Assembly (NCBI GenBank): GCA_002423245.1
Contig: DIVD01000074.1
Coordinates: 1 to 25,823 of the forward strand
Direction: 5' to 3'
Source of the DNA: Rhodobacteraceae bacterium UBA6141
GTDB lineage: Bacteria; Pseudomonadota; Alphaproteobacteria; Rhodobacterales; Rhodobacteraceae
DNA length: 25,823 nt
Shown here piece by piece: positions 8,550 through 15,198 of the stretch; position 1 is the first letter of the stretch; each line of letters opens with the position of its first letter. A program made the translations under genes and the position numbers. The notes under the pieces were generated by a model that was not told the origin of the DNA, made no database searches, and saw nothing but the letters and a program-made list of their open reading frames with translations.

Positions 8550-9892
8550 GCCGGCTCGGCCTTGCCGGGCGGCTGATCCTGCTGCTGGCGCTCGGGCTCT
8601 TCTCGGTGCAGGCGCTGGGGGTTGTCGCCTATCTCGCCGACCGGCGGGACGAGGCTGCGGAGCGCCCGCTGCTGCCCTATCCCGACCAGATCGAGGCGAT
8701 GGTGGCGCTGTTCGACAGCGCCGATGCCGCGGAACGCGAGCTGCTGAAGCGCGCCTTCACAGACAGCGAGGTGGAGCTGCGGATCGAGCCCGAGGCACCG
8801 CAGAGCGACGCCACCTCCGCCGCCGCCGATCTGCCGCTGCCGGGGCTGGCAGAGCGGCTGCGCGACTACTCCGCCGTGCTGGGCGCGCGCGGGCTGCAGG
8901 TGGCGATCCCGGCGGCGGAGGCGGCCGGCCCCCTGCCCCGGCTGCGCGCCCTCCTGCATCCCGGCCGGGTGCGCATCGCGGTGGCGCTCGGCGATGGCAA
9001 CTGGCTGGTGGTGCAGCGCCGGCGGGTCACGGGGCTGGCGCTGGCCGGGCTGCCGCTCGGCATGGTCTCGGCGATCCTCGGCTTTGCCGTCGCGGGGCTG
9101 GCGATGCTGGCGGTCTGGCGCGAAACGCGGCCGCTGCGCGAGCTTGGCAGCGCCGCCACCTCCTTCGCGCGCAGCCTGCGCCCGGTGCCGATGGCACCGG
9201 CGGGCGCGCCGGATCTGCGGCGGCTGATCGCGGCGTTCAACGCGATGCAGGACCGCATCGCCCGGCTGGACCGCAGCCGCACCGACATGATCGCGGCCCT
9301 TGCCCATGACGTGCGCACACCGCTGACCCGGCTGCGCCTGCGCCTGCGCAAGCTCGACCCCGCGCTGCAAGAGGCGGCAGGCCGCGACATCGACGAAATC
9401 GCGCGGGTGGCGGACGAGGCGTTCCGTTTCGCCGCCGCCGACCTTGCCGCGCTGGAGCGGGACGTGGACCTGCGCGCGCTGCTGGGCGCGCTCGCCGCCG
9501 AGGCGGATGTGCCCTTGCGCGATGCCGCCCCCGGCCGCCCCGCCACGCTGACCGGCAATGCCGATCTGCTGCGCCGCGCCTTCGCCAACCTGATCGCCAA
9601 CGCGCTGCACTACGGCGGCAACTGCCGGCTGACGCTGGCCGCCACACCGCGCCGGCTTGTGGTCACGGTGGAGGATGACGGCCCCGGCATCCCGCCCGAG
9701 GACCGCGCCCGCCTGCTGGAGCCGTTCGAGCGGGGCGAGGGCTCGCGCAGCCGCGCGACCGGCGGCAGCGGCCTTGGCCTCGCGCTCGCAGAGCGGATCG
9801 TGCTGCGCCACGGCGGCACGCTGGACCTGGGCGAGGCCACCTCGGGCGGGCTGCGGGTGACGGTAGTCCTGCCGGTGGATCAGGCGGTCTGA
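8546..9892 (+). CDS. two-component sensor histidine kinase
   Basis: A 448-residue inner-membrane kinase. TM1 lies at about 8-30 and TM2 at about 163-190, enclosing a 130-residue periplasmic sensor domain I do not recognise. A HAMP linker (about 190-243) precedes the HisKA domain with phospho-acceptor H254 in ALAHDVRTPLTRL. The HATPase region has the N box (NLIANALHYGG), G1 box (VEDDGPGIPPEDR) and G2 box (GGSGLGLALAERI). All catalytic motifs look intact. The start overlaps the stop of the response regulator by 4 bp, giving a coupled pair of the EnvZ/OmpR architecture. The extracytoplasmic loop is acidic and could sense cations or envelope state. A link to the neighbouring EF-hand protein is only suggestive. 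Confidence 0.95.
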   Translation: MSRLGLAGRLILLLALGLFSVQALGVVAYLADRRDEAAERPLLPYPDQIEAMVALFDSADAAERELLKRAFTDSEVELRIEPEAPQSDATSAAADLPLPGLAERLRDYSAVLGARGLQVAIPAAEAAGPLPRLRALLHPGRVRIAVALGDGNWLVVQRRRVTGLALAGLPLGMVSAILGFAVAGLAMLAVWRETRPLRELGSAATSFARSLRPVPMAPAGAPDLRRLIAAFNAMQDRIARLDRSRTDMIAALAHDVRTPLTRLRLRLRKLDPALQEAAGRDIDEIARVADEAFRFAAADLAALERDVDLRALLGALAAEADVPLRDAAPGRPATLTGNADLLRRAFANLIANALHYGGNCRLTLAATPRRLVVTVEDDGPGIPPEDRARLLEPFERGEGSRSRATGGSGLGLALAERIVLRHGGTLDLGEATSGGLRVTVVLPVDQAV

Positions 9893-10068
9893 GCCGCGAT
9901 CCGCCGCATCACCCGCCAGCTTGCCGCCGCCATCATGCCCGCCGTCGCAAGCCATAAGGGTCGGCGCCCGCCGAGCCCGCCTGAGCCGAGCGGCCGCCGC
10001 GCAGGTCTTTGGGCGGGCGGTCCGCGACCGCCATCGTCACCGGTGCATGCCCTTCCGGCGAAGAGCAT

Positions 10069-10905
10069 TCACGCCTCGCGCCCGATGGCATCCAGGCGGC
10101 TTTGCAGCGCGACCTTTTCCAGCTCGGGGATCGGCAGCGCCGCGAAGGCGATGATCCGGCGGCGCAATTCGGCATAGGCGCGCGAAAAGGCCAGCGCCCT
10201 TTCGGCATCGGTGCCCGTCGCCTTCACCGGGTCGGCGACGCCCCAATGCGCGGTCAGCGGCTGTCCCGGCCAGGGCGGGCATTCCTCGTTCGCGGCGGTA
10301 TCGCAGACCGTGAAGACGAAATCCATCATCGGTGCGTCCGGCGCCTGAAACTCGCTCAGGTGCTTGGAGCGCAGGCCCGACACGTCATGCCCGGCGCGTT
10401 TCAGCACCTCGAGCGCGAAGGGGTTGAGTTCGGATTGCGGCCTGATGCCGGCAGAGAAGGCCCTGAAACGGCCCTTGCCAAGATCGCGAAGCAGCGCCTC
10501 GGCAAAGATCGACCGGGCGGAGTTGCCCGAGCAGATGAACAGCACATTGTAGACCCGGTCTTCCATCGCTTCCTCCCAGGATGCCCCGGCGCGACGGGCG
10601 GGCGGGGCGCAAAGATCCGGCCGGCCGCGGCAGCAGTCGGCGTGAAGATAGTCGATCAGCCCGCCGATGCCCGGCAGGTGCACGGTGTAGGTGATCGCCC
10701 GGCCGCTCCGGGCGGCCGCGATCAGCCCCGCCCCCTCCAGCGCCGACAGGTAGGCCGACAGCGTGGCAGGCTTCAGCGCCAGCGCCGCCGCCATCTCGCC
10801 CGGGCGGGCCCCCCGCGGCATCCGCCGCATCAGCAGGCGAAACACCGAGAGGCGGCCCTCATGGCCAAGGACGGCGAGCGAGTCGGAGGCGGCCTTCATT
10901 TCCAT
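10069..10905 (-). CDS. ArsR-type repressor fused to thioredoxin-type arsenate reductase (ArsC)
   Basis: A 278-residue fusion. Residues about 5-100 are an ArsR-family winged helix (ALKPATLSAYLSALEGAGLI is the recognition region) with C91, C92 and C99 after it as possible As(III) ligands. Residues about 118-265 are a low-molecular-weight phosphatase-type arsenate reductase with P-loop CSGNSARS (C125), redox cysteines C201 and C209 in VCDTAANEEC, and the acid D226 in HWGVADP. It should both sense arsenite and reduce arsenate in the cytoplasm. ArsR-ArsC fusions are known in alphaproteobacteria. No arsenite efflux gene is nearby. The ATG at 10905 is used; M3 at 10899 is the alternative, and neither has a good ribosome binding site. 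A 28-bp palindrome covers the start. Confidence 0.93.
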   Translation of the reverse strand: MEMKAASDSLAVLGHEGRLSVFRLLMRRMPRGARPGEMAAALALKPATLSAYLSALEGAGLIAAARSGRAITYTVHLPGIGGLIDYLHADCCRGRPDLCAPPARRAGASWEEAMEDRVYNVLFICSGNSARSIFAEALLRDLGKGRFRAFSAGIRPQSELNPFALEVLKRAGHDVSGLRSKHLSEFQAPDAPMMDFVFTVCDTAANEECPPWPGQPLTAHWGVADPVKATGTDAERALAFSRAYAELRRRIIAFAALPIPELEKVALQSRLDAIGREA

Positions 10906-10925
10906 GATTCATGAATGATGGAAAT
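10898..10925. promoter_or_regulatory. ArsR-type operator over the start codon
   Basis: A 28-bp inverted repeat (left arm ATTTCCATGATTCA, right arm TGAATGATGGAAAT) with one mismatched position per arm, centred on ATTCATGAAT. It spans the start codon of the ArsR-ArsC gene. ArsR/SmtB repressors bind such AT-rich dyads, so autoregulation is likely. The unit TTTCCATGA recurs at 10947-10955, 48 bp further upstream, as a possible extra half-site. Confidence 0.7.
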
Positions 10926-10998
10926 GGCCCGCCGCTGCACGTGAAGTTTCCATGACACGGGCGGCGCCAGCCCCGCGAGGGGGCCCGGCGCCCGCACG

Positions 10999-11028
10999 AA
11001 AAGGGCCGGCCCCCGCAGGAGCCGGCCC
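10999..11028 (-). terminator. rho-independent terminator of the lipoprotein gene
   Basis: An 8-bp perfect stem (GGGCCGGC at 11003-11010 with GCCGGCCC at 11021-11028), loop of 10, followed on the minus strand by TTTT (10999-11002). It lies 28 bases past the lipoprotein stop codon and insulates the ArsR-ArsC promoter from read-through. Confidence 0.75.
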
Positions 11029-11055
11029 GATCATCCGCAACTCGCACCGCTGAAC

Positions 11056-11328
11056 TCAATAGCGCGGAGGGCAAGGCGCCGGGGTGCCATCGGCATAGGT
11101 GCAGCGCCGGGCGCCGGTGTTCGACCCGACGGCCGCGCCGACCGCCGCGCCGCCAAGCGTCGCCGCGACCTTCGTGGTATCGCTGCCATCGGCGAGGTCG
11201 GCCGCCGCAAGGCCCGCAGCCGCACCCGTCAGGCCGCCGATCGCGGCATTCTGGTTGGGCGTGTAATCGGCGCAGGCTGCAAGCGAGAACGTCCCCGCGC
11301 ACAGGATCATCAGCATTTTCTTCGTCAT
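11056..11328 (-). CDS. small glycine-zipper lipoprotein
   Basis: A 90-residue lipoprotein precursor. The signal peptide ends in a lipobox (SLAAC, lipidated Cys at residue 19), so it is anchored in the inner or outer membrane. The mature part holds a glycine-zipper-like stretch of alternating small residues (AAIGGLTGAAAGLAAADLAD, then AATLGGAAVGAAVGSNTGA), typical of OsmB/SlyB/YMGG-type envelope proteins. The tail has two cysteines (RRCTYADGTPAPCPPRY) that could pair. The start at 11328 is supported by GGGAGG about 10 bases upstream. It is a single-gene unit closed by a hairpin terminator. A role in envelope structure or stress is a family-level guess; no specific function is known to me. Confidence 0.85.
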   Translation of the reverse strand: MTKKMLMILCAGTFSLAACADYTPNQNAAIGGLTGAAAGLAAADLADGSDTTKVAATLGGAAVGAAVGSNTGARRCTYADGTPAPCPPRY

Positions 11329-11510
11329 CTGTCCAAACCTCCCGGACCATCGTCCATATCGCGCATGGCTTTTGCGGCGCAGCCCGGCGCTCTCACGTCA
11401 TGGCTAGGGCAACGCCCGAACCCGGCGGATGGTTCCGGGCCGCGCCAGCGAACCCGGTCGCCGCCGGCCGCGCCGATGCGGGGCGGGGAGAGTGACTGCG
11501 CAGCCCGCCC

Positions 11511-11550
11511 CCGCCGCGGGCGCGCAATCCCCGCCGCGGGCGCGCAATCG
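11511..11550. repeat. 20-bp tandem duplication beside the SseB-family stop codon
   Basis: Two 20-bp direct copies (11511-11530, 11531-11550), each beginning CCGCCGCGGGCGCGCAATC and differing only in the last base. They lie immediately downstream of the SseB-family gene on the minus strand. No T-run follows, so it does not look like a classical terminator. Confidence 0.85.
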
Positions 11551-11551
11551 C

Positions 11552-12355
11552 TCATCGCTGGCGCAGGATCGGCGGCTTGGCGGGGTCCATGCCCGGCGCG
11601 GCGGGGGGCTGCATCCGTTCCGCCCCGGCCGGGGGCTGCGGCAGATCGATGCGCAGCGCGACCGCCGCCATCCGCCGGGCGGCGGCAGAGGCCGGGTCGA
11701 GGAAGGCCACGTCGATCTCGCCCGCTTCCACGCCGGAAAAGGTCAGCGCCTCGGCAACCGCATGGGCCAGCGCCGCCTCTGCCTCGGGCTTCGCGCCCAG
11801 AAAGGCCAGCATGTGCCCGCGCCGCCCGCCCGCATAGCTGACGCCGGCCAGCAGCGCCTGCACCGCCAGCCCCGCCGCCAGCGCCAGCTTCGTGTCCAGC
11901 GCGCGCAGCAGGGCCTCGGGCAGCCGCGCCGGGGCATGGAACCGCTCCGGCGCCGCCTCCAGCGTCTCGGGGGCACGGGCCAGCGTGCCCGCCAGCCAGG
12001 CCAGCGCCTCGGCCGGCAGCAGCGTCTCGGAGGGCGCGACGCCCAGGTTCAGCCCGAGCCCGACCCCCTGCCCCGCCAGCAGGTGCACCACCACCCGTCC
12101 GGGCAGCGCCGCATAGGGCGCGGGCGCGCCGGTGAAGGCCGAAAGCCGCTCCTCGCGGTCGAAGGCCATCACGAAGCGGCCATCCTCCAGCGCGAAGACC
12201 TGCGGCGCGATCTCTGCCCCCGCCGCGTCATCCTCGATCAGCACGAAGAGTTCGGCATCGGCGATCCGCTCGTAAAAGCGCAGGCGGGCGGCGTCATCCC
12301 CGGGCGCGGCGCTCATCGCGGCATGGGCGAGGTCCAGAACGGTGGTGTCGGTCAT
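11552..12355 (-). CDS. SseB-family protein
   Basis: A 267-residue soluble protein matching the SseB N-terminal domain family: the opening pattern (VLDLAHAAMSAAPGDDAARL, then RFYERIADAELFVL), a VFALEDGRFVMAFDREERL segment and the GQGVGLGLNLGVAPSETLLP stretch are characteristic. The family is named after an E. coli gene linked to serine sensitivity; its molecular role is unclear. The true start is the ATG at 12355, which overlaps the stop of the upstream uracil-DNA glycosylase gene (ATGA). The frame is open 87 codons further upstream, but that part is antisense-like Gly/Arg-rich sequence inside the glycosylase gene. The C-terminal 25 residues are Pro-rich and probably disordered. The two genes form a coupled minus-strand operon. 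Confidence 0.87.
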   Translation of the reverse strand: MTDTTVLDLAHAAMSAAPGDDAARLRFYERIADAELFVLIEDDAAGAEIAPQVFALEDGRFVMAFDREERLSAFTGAPAPYAALPGRVVVHLLAGQGVGLGLNLGVAPSETLLPAEALAWLAGTLARAPETLEAAPERFHAPARLPEALLRALDTKLALAAGLAVQALLAGVSYAGGRRGHMLAFLGAKPEAEAALAHAVAEALTFSGVEAGEIDVAFLDPASAAARRMAAVALRIDLPQPPAGAERMQPPAAPGMDPAKPPILRQR

Positions 12356-12981
12356 GCCAGGGCCTCCTGAACCCGGCCGCGCAGGGCGGGCAGCACCTCG
12401 GCCGCGAACCAGGGATTGCGTTTGAGCCATCCCGTATTCCGCCAGGACGGATGCGGCAAGGGAAACACGGCGGGCGCATGGCCGCGCCAGCGCGCAACGG
12501 TGGCCCCCACCCCGCCGCGCGCGCCCGCCGCCCCCAGATGCCAGCGATGCGCGTGCCCGCCCACCAGCACCGTCAGCGGCACCGGGCCGAGCGCCGCCAT
12601 CACCTCGGCCCGCCATGTGGCCGCGCAGCGCGGCGGCGGCGGCAGGTCGGACCCCGCGGCATCATAGCCCGGAAAGCAGAAGGCCATCGGCACGATCGCC
12701 ACGCGGGCGCGGTCATAGAACGCCTCCGGCCCGATCCCCAGCCAGTCCCGCAGCCGGTCGCCCGAGGCATCGGCGAAGGGCCGGCCGGCACGATGCACCC
12801 GCATCCCCGGCGCCTGCCCGACGATCAGCAGCCGGGGCGCGGCGGCGGAGTCGAACCAGGCGACAGGGCGCGGCGCATGCGCCGTGGCCGAGCGGGCGAA
12901 ATCCGCGGCGCAAAGGCGGCAGGCGGCGATGCGCTCGGCAAGGGACGGGATGCGCTCGGCAAGGGAGGGGGCGTCGGTCAT
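12352..12981 (-). CDS. uracil-DNA glycosylase family protein (4Fe-4S type)
   Basis: A 209-residue DNA repair enzyme of the uracil-DNA glycosylase superfamily, which removes uracil from DNA. Motif A is VGQAPGMRVHRAGRPF (54-69); the C-terminal DNA-binding motif is PHPSWRNTGWLKRNPWF (176-192). Four cysteines (C21, C24, C102, C119) sit in the CxxC...C...C arrangement that holds an iron-sulphur cluster in family 4/5 enzymes, so a [4Fe-4S] cluster is likely. The start at 12981 is followed by two copies of SLAERI, caused by a 21-bp tandem duplication at 12928-12966. The stop overlaps the start of the SseB-family gene. Substrate range beyond uracil cannot be judged from sequence. Confidence 0.88.
   Translation of the reverse strand: MTDAPSLAERIPSLAERIAACRLCAADFARSATAHAPRPVAWFDSAAAPRLLIVGQAPGMRVHRAGRPFADASGDRLRDWLGIGPEAFYDRARVAIVPMAFCFPGYDAAGSDLPPPPRCAATWRAEVMAALGPVPLTVLVGGHAHRWHLGAAGARGGVGATVARWRGHAPAVFPLPHPSWRNTGWLKRNPWFAAEVLPALRGRVQEALA
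12928..12966. repeat. 21-bp-period in-frame duplication in the glycosylase N-terminus
   Basis: GATGCGCTCGGCAAGGGA is repeated at 12928-12945 and 12949-12966, a 21-bp period equal to seven codons. It duplicates SLAERI in the first 20 residues of the glycosylase without breaking the frame. Confidence 0.9.
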
Positions 12982-13113
12982 GCCGCCAATCTAGGTGCCC
13001 GGCCCCCGTTCCCAAGAGCCCGGCCCCGTTCCCGAGGGCGGCGAGGGCTGGCTGTTGCTCCGGGCGCCCGGATCGCCTATCCCGGGATGAAACGGGGACA
13101 TGAGGGGGGAAGA

Positions 13114-14367
13114 ATGTACCGCGTCTGGAACTTTGTCACCACCTACTCGCTGCTGCTGATCGGCGGCGCGCTGATCGCGCTGATCTGGGCCAACATCTCG
13201 CCGGGCAGCTATCACCAGGCGGTGGAATACGTGCTGATCGACGATTTCATCATCGGCCAGCCCCACGAGGTGAACGGCGAGATCCACCGCACCCTGACCC
13301 TGCACTACCTGGTCAATGACGTGCTGATGGCGCTGTTCTTCGCCATGGCCGCCAAGGAAGTCTGGGAGGCGATCGTCCTCAAGGAGGGTTCGCTGCGCGG
13401 GGCGAAGGCGGTCACGCCGCTGATCGCCACGCTGGGCGGAATGCTGGGGCCGGTGGCCGTCTATCTGGGGCTTGCGGCGCTGCTGGGCGTCTATTCCGCG
13501 GTCAGCCATGGCTGGGCGATCCCCACCGCGACCGACATCGCCTTCTCCTACCTGGTCGGCCGCATGGTGTTCGGCGCGGGGCACCCGGCGATCCGCTTCC
13601 TGCTGCTGCTGGCGATTGCCGACGATGCGGGCGGCCTGCTGATCCTTGCGGTCTTCTACCCCTCGGGCGAGCTGGCGCCGCAATGGCTGCTGCTGTCCTT
13701 CGGCGCGGCGGCGGCGGTGTTCGTGCTGGCCAACTGGCTGCCGCGCTTTCTGGACCGGGGCAACCAGTTGCGCCCCGTCTCCACCCGGGTGCGCAAGGCG
13801 CTGTCGTTCTGGCCCTACCTGATTGCCGGCTGCCTCAGCTGGTACGGCTTTCAGGAGGCGGGGATCCACCCCGCGCTCGGCCTGCTGCCGATCGTGCCGA
13901 CGATTCCCCATGCCGATCGCGGCTTCGGCATCTTCGCCGAGGCAGAGGAGCATCTGCACGATTTGTTGAACGCGATGGAACATTACCTGAAATATCCGGT
14001 CGAGATCATCTTGCTGTTCTTCGGCCTGCTGAATGCGGGGGTGGAGTTCGGGGCGATCTCGGAGCCGACATGGCTGGTGATGGCCGGGCTGCTGATCGGC
14101 AAGCCGCTGGGGATATTGCTGATGGGCTGGGTCGGCGGGCGGCTTCTGGGCTTTGGCCTGCCCGAGGGGATGAGCATGCGCGACGTGTTCGTGCTGGGCT
14201 GCGTGGCGGCGATCGGCTTTACCGTGGCGCTGTTCGTCGCCACGGTCGCCTTCGATCCCGGGCCGGTGCAGGACGCGGCGAAGATGGGGGCGCTGTTCAG
14301 CTTCGCCGCCGCCGGCATGGCGCTGCTCGCCGGCAAGCTGCTGGGCGTGCAGAAGGTCGATTACTGA
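13114..14367 (+). CDS. nhaA: Na+/H+ antiporter NhaA
   Basis: A 417-residue inner-membrane antiporter with about 12 hydrophobic segments. It exports Na+ or Li+ in exchange for H+ and so controls internal pH and sodium. The signature residues are present: D141 in IPTATDIAFS, and the D170-D171 pair in LAIADDAGG, corresponding to E. coli D133, D163 and D164. It is about 30 residues longer than the E. coli protein. I place the start at the ATG at 13114, where GAGGGGGGAAG gives a strong ribosome binding site; the open frame extends far upstream but without membrane or family features. It is divergent from the glycosylase gene. A weak promoter (TTGCTC 13055-13060, 17-bp spacer, TATCCC 13078-13083) precedes it. 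Confidence 0.95.
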   Translation: MYRVWNFVTTYSLLLIGGALIALIWANISPGSYHQAVEYVLIDDFIIGQPHEVNGEIHRTLTLHYLVNDVLMALFFAMAAKEVWEAIVLKEGSLRGAKAVTPLIATLGGMLGPVAVYLGLAALLGVYSAVSHGWAIPTATDIAFSYLVGRMVFGAGHPAIRFLLLLAIADDAGGLLILAVFYPSGELAPQWLLLSFGAAAAVFVLANWLPRFLDRGNQLRPVSTRVRKALSFWPYLIAGCLSWYGFQEAGIHPALGLLPIVPTIPHADRGFGIFAEAEEHLHDLLNAMEHYLKYPVEIILLFFGLLNAGVEFGAISEPTWLVMAGLLIGKPLGILLMGWVGGRLLGFGLPEGMSMRDVFVLGCVAAIGFTVALFVATVAFDPGPVQDAAKMGALFSFAAAGMALLAGKLLGVQKVDY

Positions 14368-14388
14368 CCGCGCAGGCTGCTGACCTGC

Positions 14389-14437
14389 GCAGGCGGGGGG
14401 GGCGGCCGCTCCCCGCCTGCAGCCCGTTGGATTTTTT
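14389..14437 (+). terminator. possible terminator after nhaA
   Basis: A 10-bp stem (GCAGGCGGGG 14389-14398 with CCCCGCCTGC 14411-14420) is followed, after an 11-nt gap, by six T residues (14432-14437). The gap is longer than usual, so termination may be inefficient. An alternative hairpin (GCGCAGG 14370-14376 with CCTGCGC 14384-14390) shares two bases with the first stem, so both cannot form fully. Confidence 0.4.
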
Positions 14438-14456
14438 AACCCGACCTTGCCATAAT
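14427..14456 (+). promoter_or_regulatory. sigma-70-type promoter of the capsule export/Kdo block
   Basis: TTGGAT (14427-14432) and CATAAT (14451-14456) are separated by 18 bp and match the TTGACA/TATAAT consensus at 4 and 5 of 6 positions. The expected transcript start is near 14463, giving a leader of about 75 bases before the ABC ATPase gene. This argues that the kps-like genes are transcribed separately from nhaA. Confidence 0.5.
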
Positions 14457-14538
14457 GCGGGCAGGATGGGGGCGCAAGACAGCGCCCCGGGACATGCCCG
14501 CGGGTTGCGGGCGGCAGGCGGGGGCCGGAACGGGCGCG

Positions 14539-15198
14539 ATGCTGGAGTTCGAGAACGTAAGCAAGTCCTTCTGGACCGGCAGGCAGCGCAAGGTGATCCT
14601 TGACCGCGCCACCTTCCGCGTGGAGCTTGGCAACTCGCTGGGCATCCTTGCGCCGAACGGCACCGGCAAGACCACGATCATCAACATGATGGCCGGGCTC
14701 GAGAAGCCCGACGAGGGCACCATCAGCCGCAACTGCCGCGTGTCCTTCCCGCTGGGCTTCATGGGCGGCGTCGTCAACAAGCACACCGCCACGGAAAACG
14801 CCCGCTACATCGCGCGGCTCTACGGGCTCGACCCCGACTATGTCGAGGCGTTCAGCCGCTGGCTCTGCGGGATCGATGAGTATTTCGACATGCCCGTCGG
14901 CACCTTCAGCTCCGGCATGCGGTCCCGCTTCAGCTTTTCGCTGTTGCTTGCGCTGGAATTCGACATCTATCTGATCGACGAGGGCATGCCCGCCACCACC
15001 GATGCAGAGTTCAACCGCAAGGCCGGCACCATCCTGCGCGACCGCCTGCAAGGCGCCACGGTGATCGTGGTGTCGCATCAGGCGCAGACGCTGGAAAAGT
15101 TCTGCCGCTCGGCGGCGGTGCTGCGCGACGGCCAGTTGCACATGTTCGACACCTTGGAAGAGGCGAAACAGCTTTATGACTACTCCCACCAGGGCTGA
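14539..15198 (+). CDS. kpsT: polysaccharide-export ABC transporter ATP-binding protein (KpsT-like)
   Basis: A 219-residue ATPase of the KpsT/CtrD/BexA class, which powers export of capsule-type polysaccharide through a KpsM-like permease. Visible motifs: Walker A APNGTGKTT (the usual first Gly is Ala here), a degenerate signature FSSGMRSRFSF typical of KpsT, Walker B IYLIDE and the switch His in VVSHQA. It lacks the C-terminal substrate-binding domain of Wzt proteins, so it is the short KpsT type. The start at 14539 (MLEFENVSKSF) matches the family; an upstream ATG at 14455 is less likely. The KpsE-like gene starts 23 bp before this stop. No permease gene is found in the window. The Gly-to-Ala change may still be functional, since GTGKTT is kept. 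Confidence 0.9.
   Translation: MLEFENVSKSFWTGRQRKVILDRATFRVELGNSLGILAPNGTGKTTIINMMAGLEKPDEGTISRNCRVSFPLGFMGGVVNKHTATENARYIARLYGLDPDYVEAFSRWLCGIDEYFDMPVGTFSSGMRSRFSFSLLLALEFDIYLIDEGMPATTDAEFNRKAGTILRDRLQGATVIVVSHQAQTLEKFCRSAAVLRDGQLHMFDTLEEAKQLYDYSHQG

Noticed and set aside
9893..10068. Short minus-strand frames after the histidine kinase, one ending ADPYGLRRRA and one ending MMAAASWRVMRRIAAQTA
   Set aside because: They are in different frames, lack clear ribosome sites and match nothing I recognise. A frameshifted small gene is possible but not supportable from this sequence alone.
12997..13037. Roughly 20-bp tandem repeat (GCCCGGCCCC...GTTCCC) between the glycosylase and nhaA
   Set aside because: Short GC-rich repeat in a divergent intergenic region with no dyad or promoter match; probably slippage.
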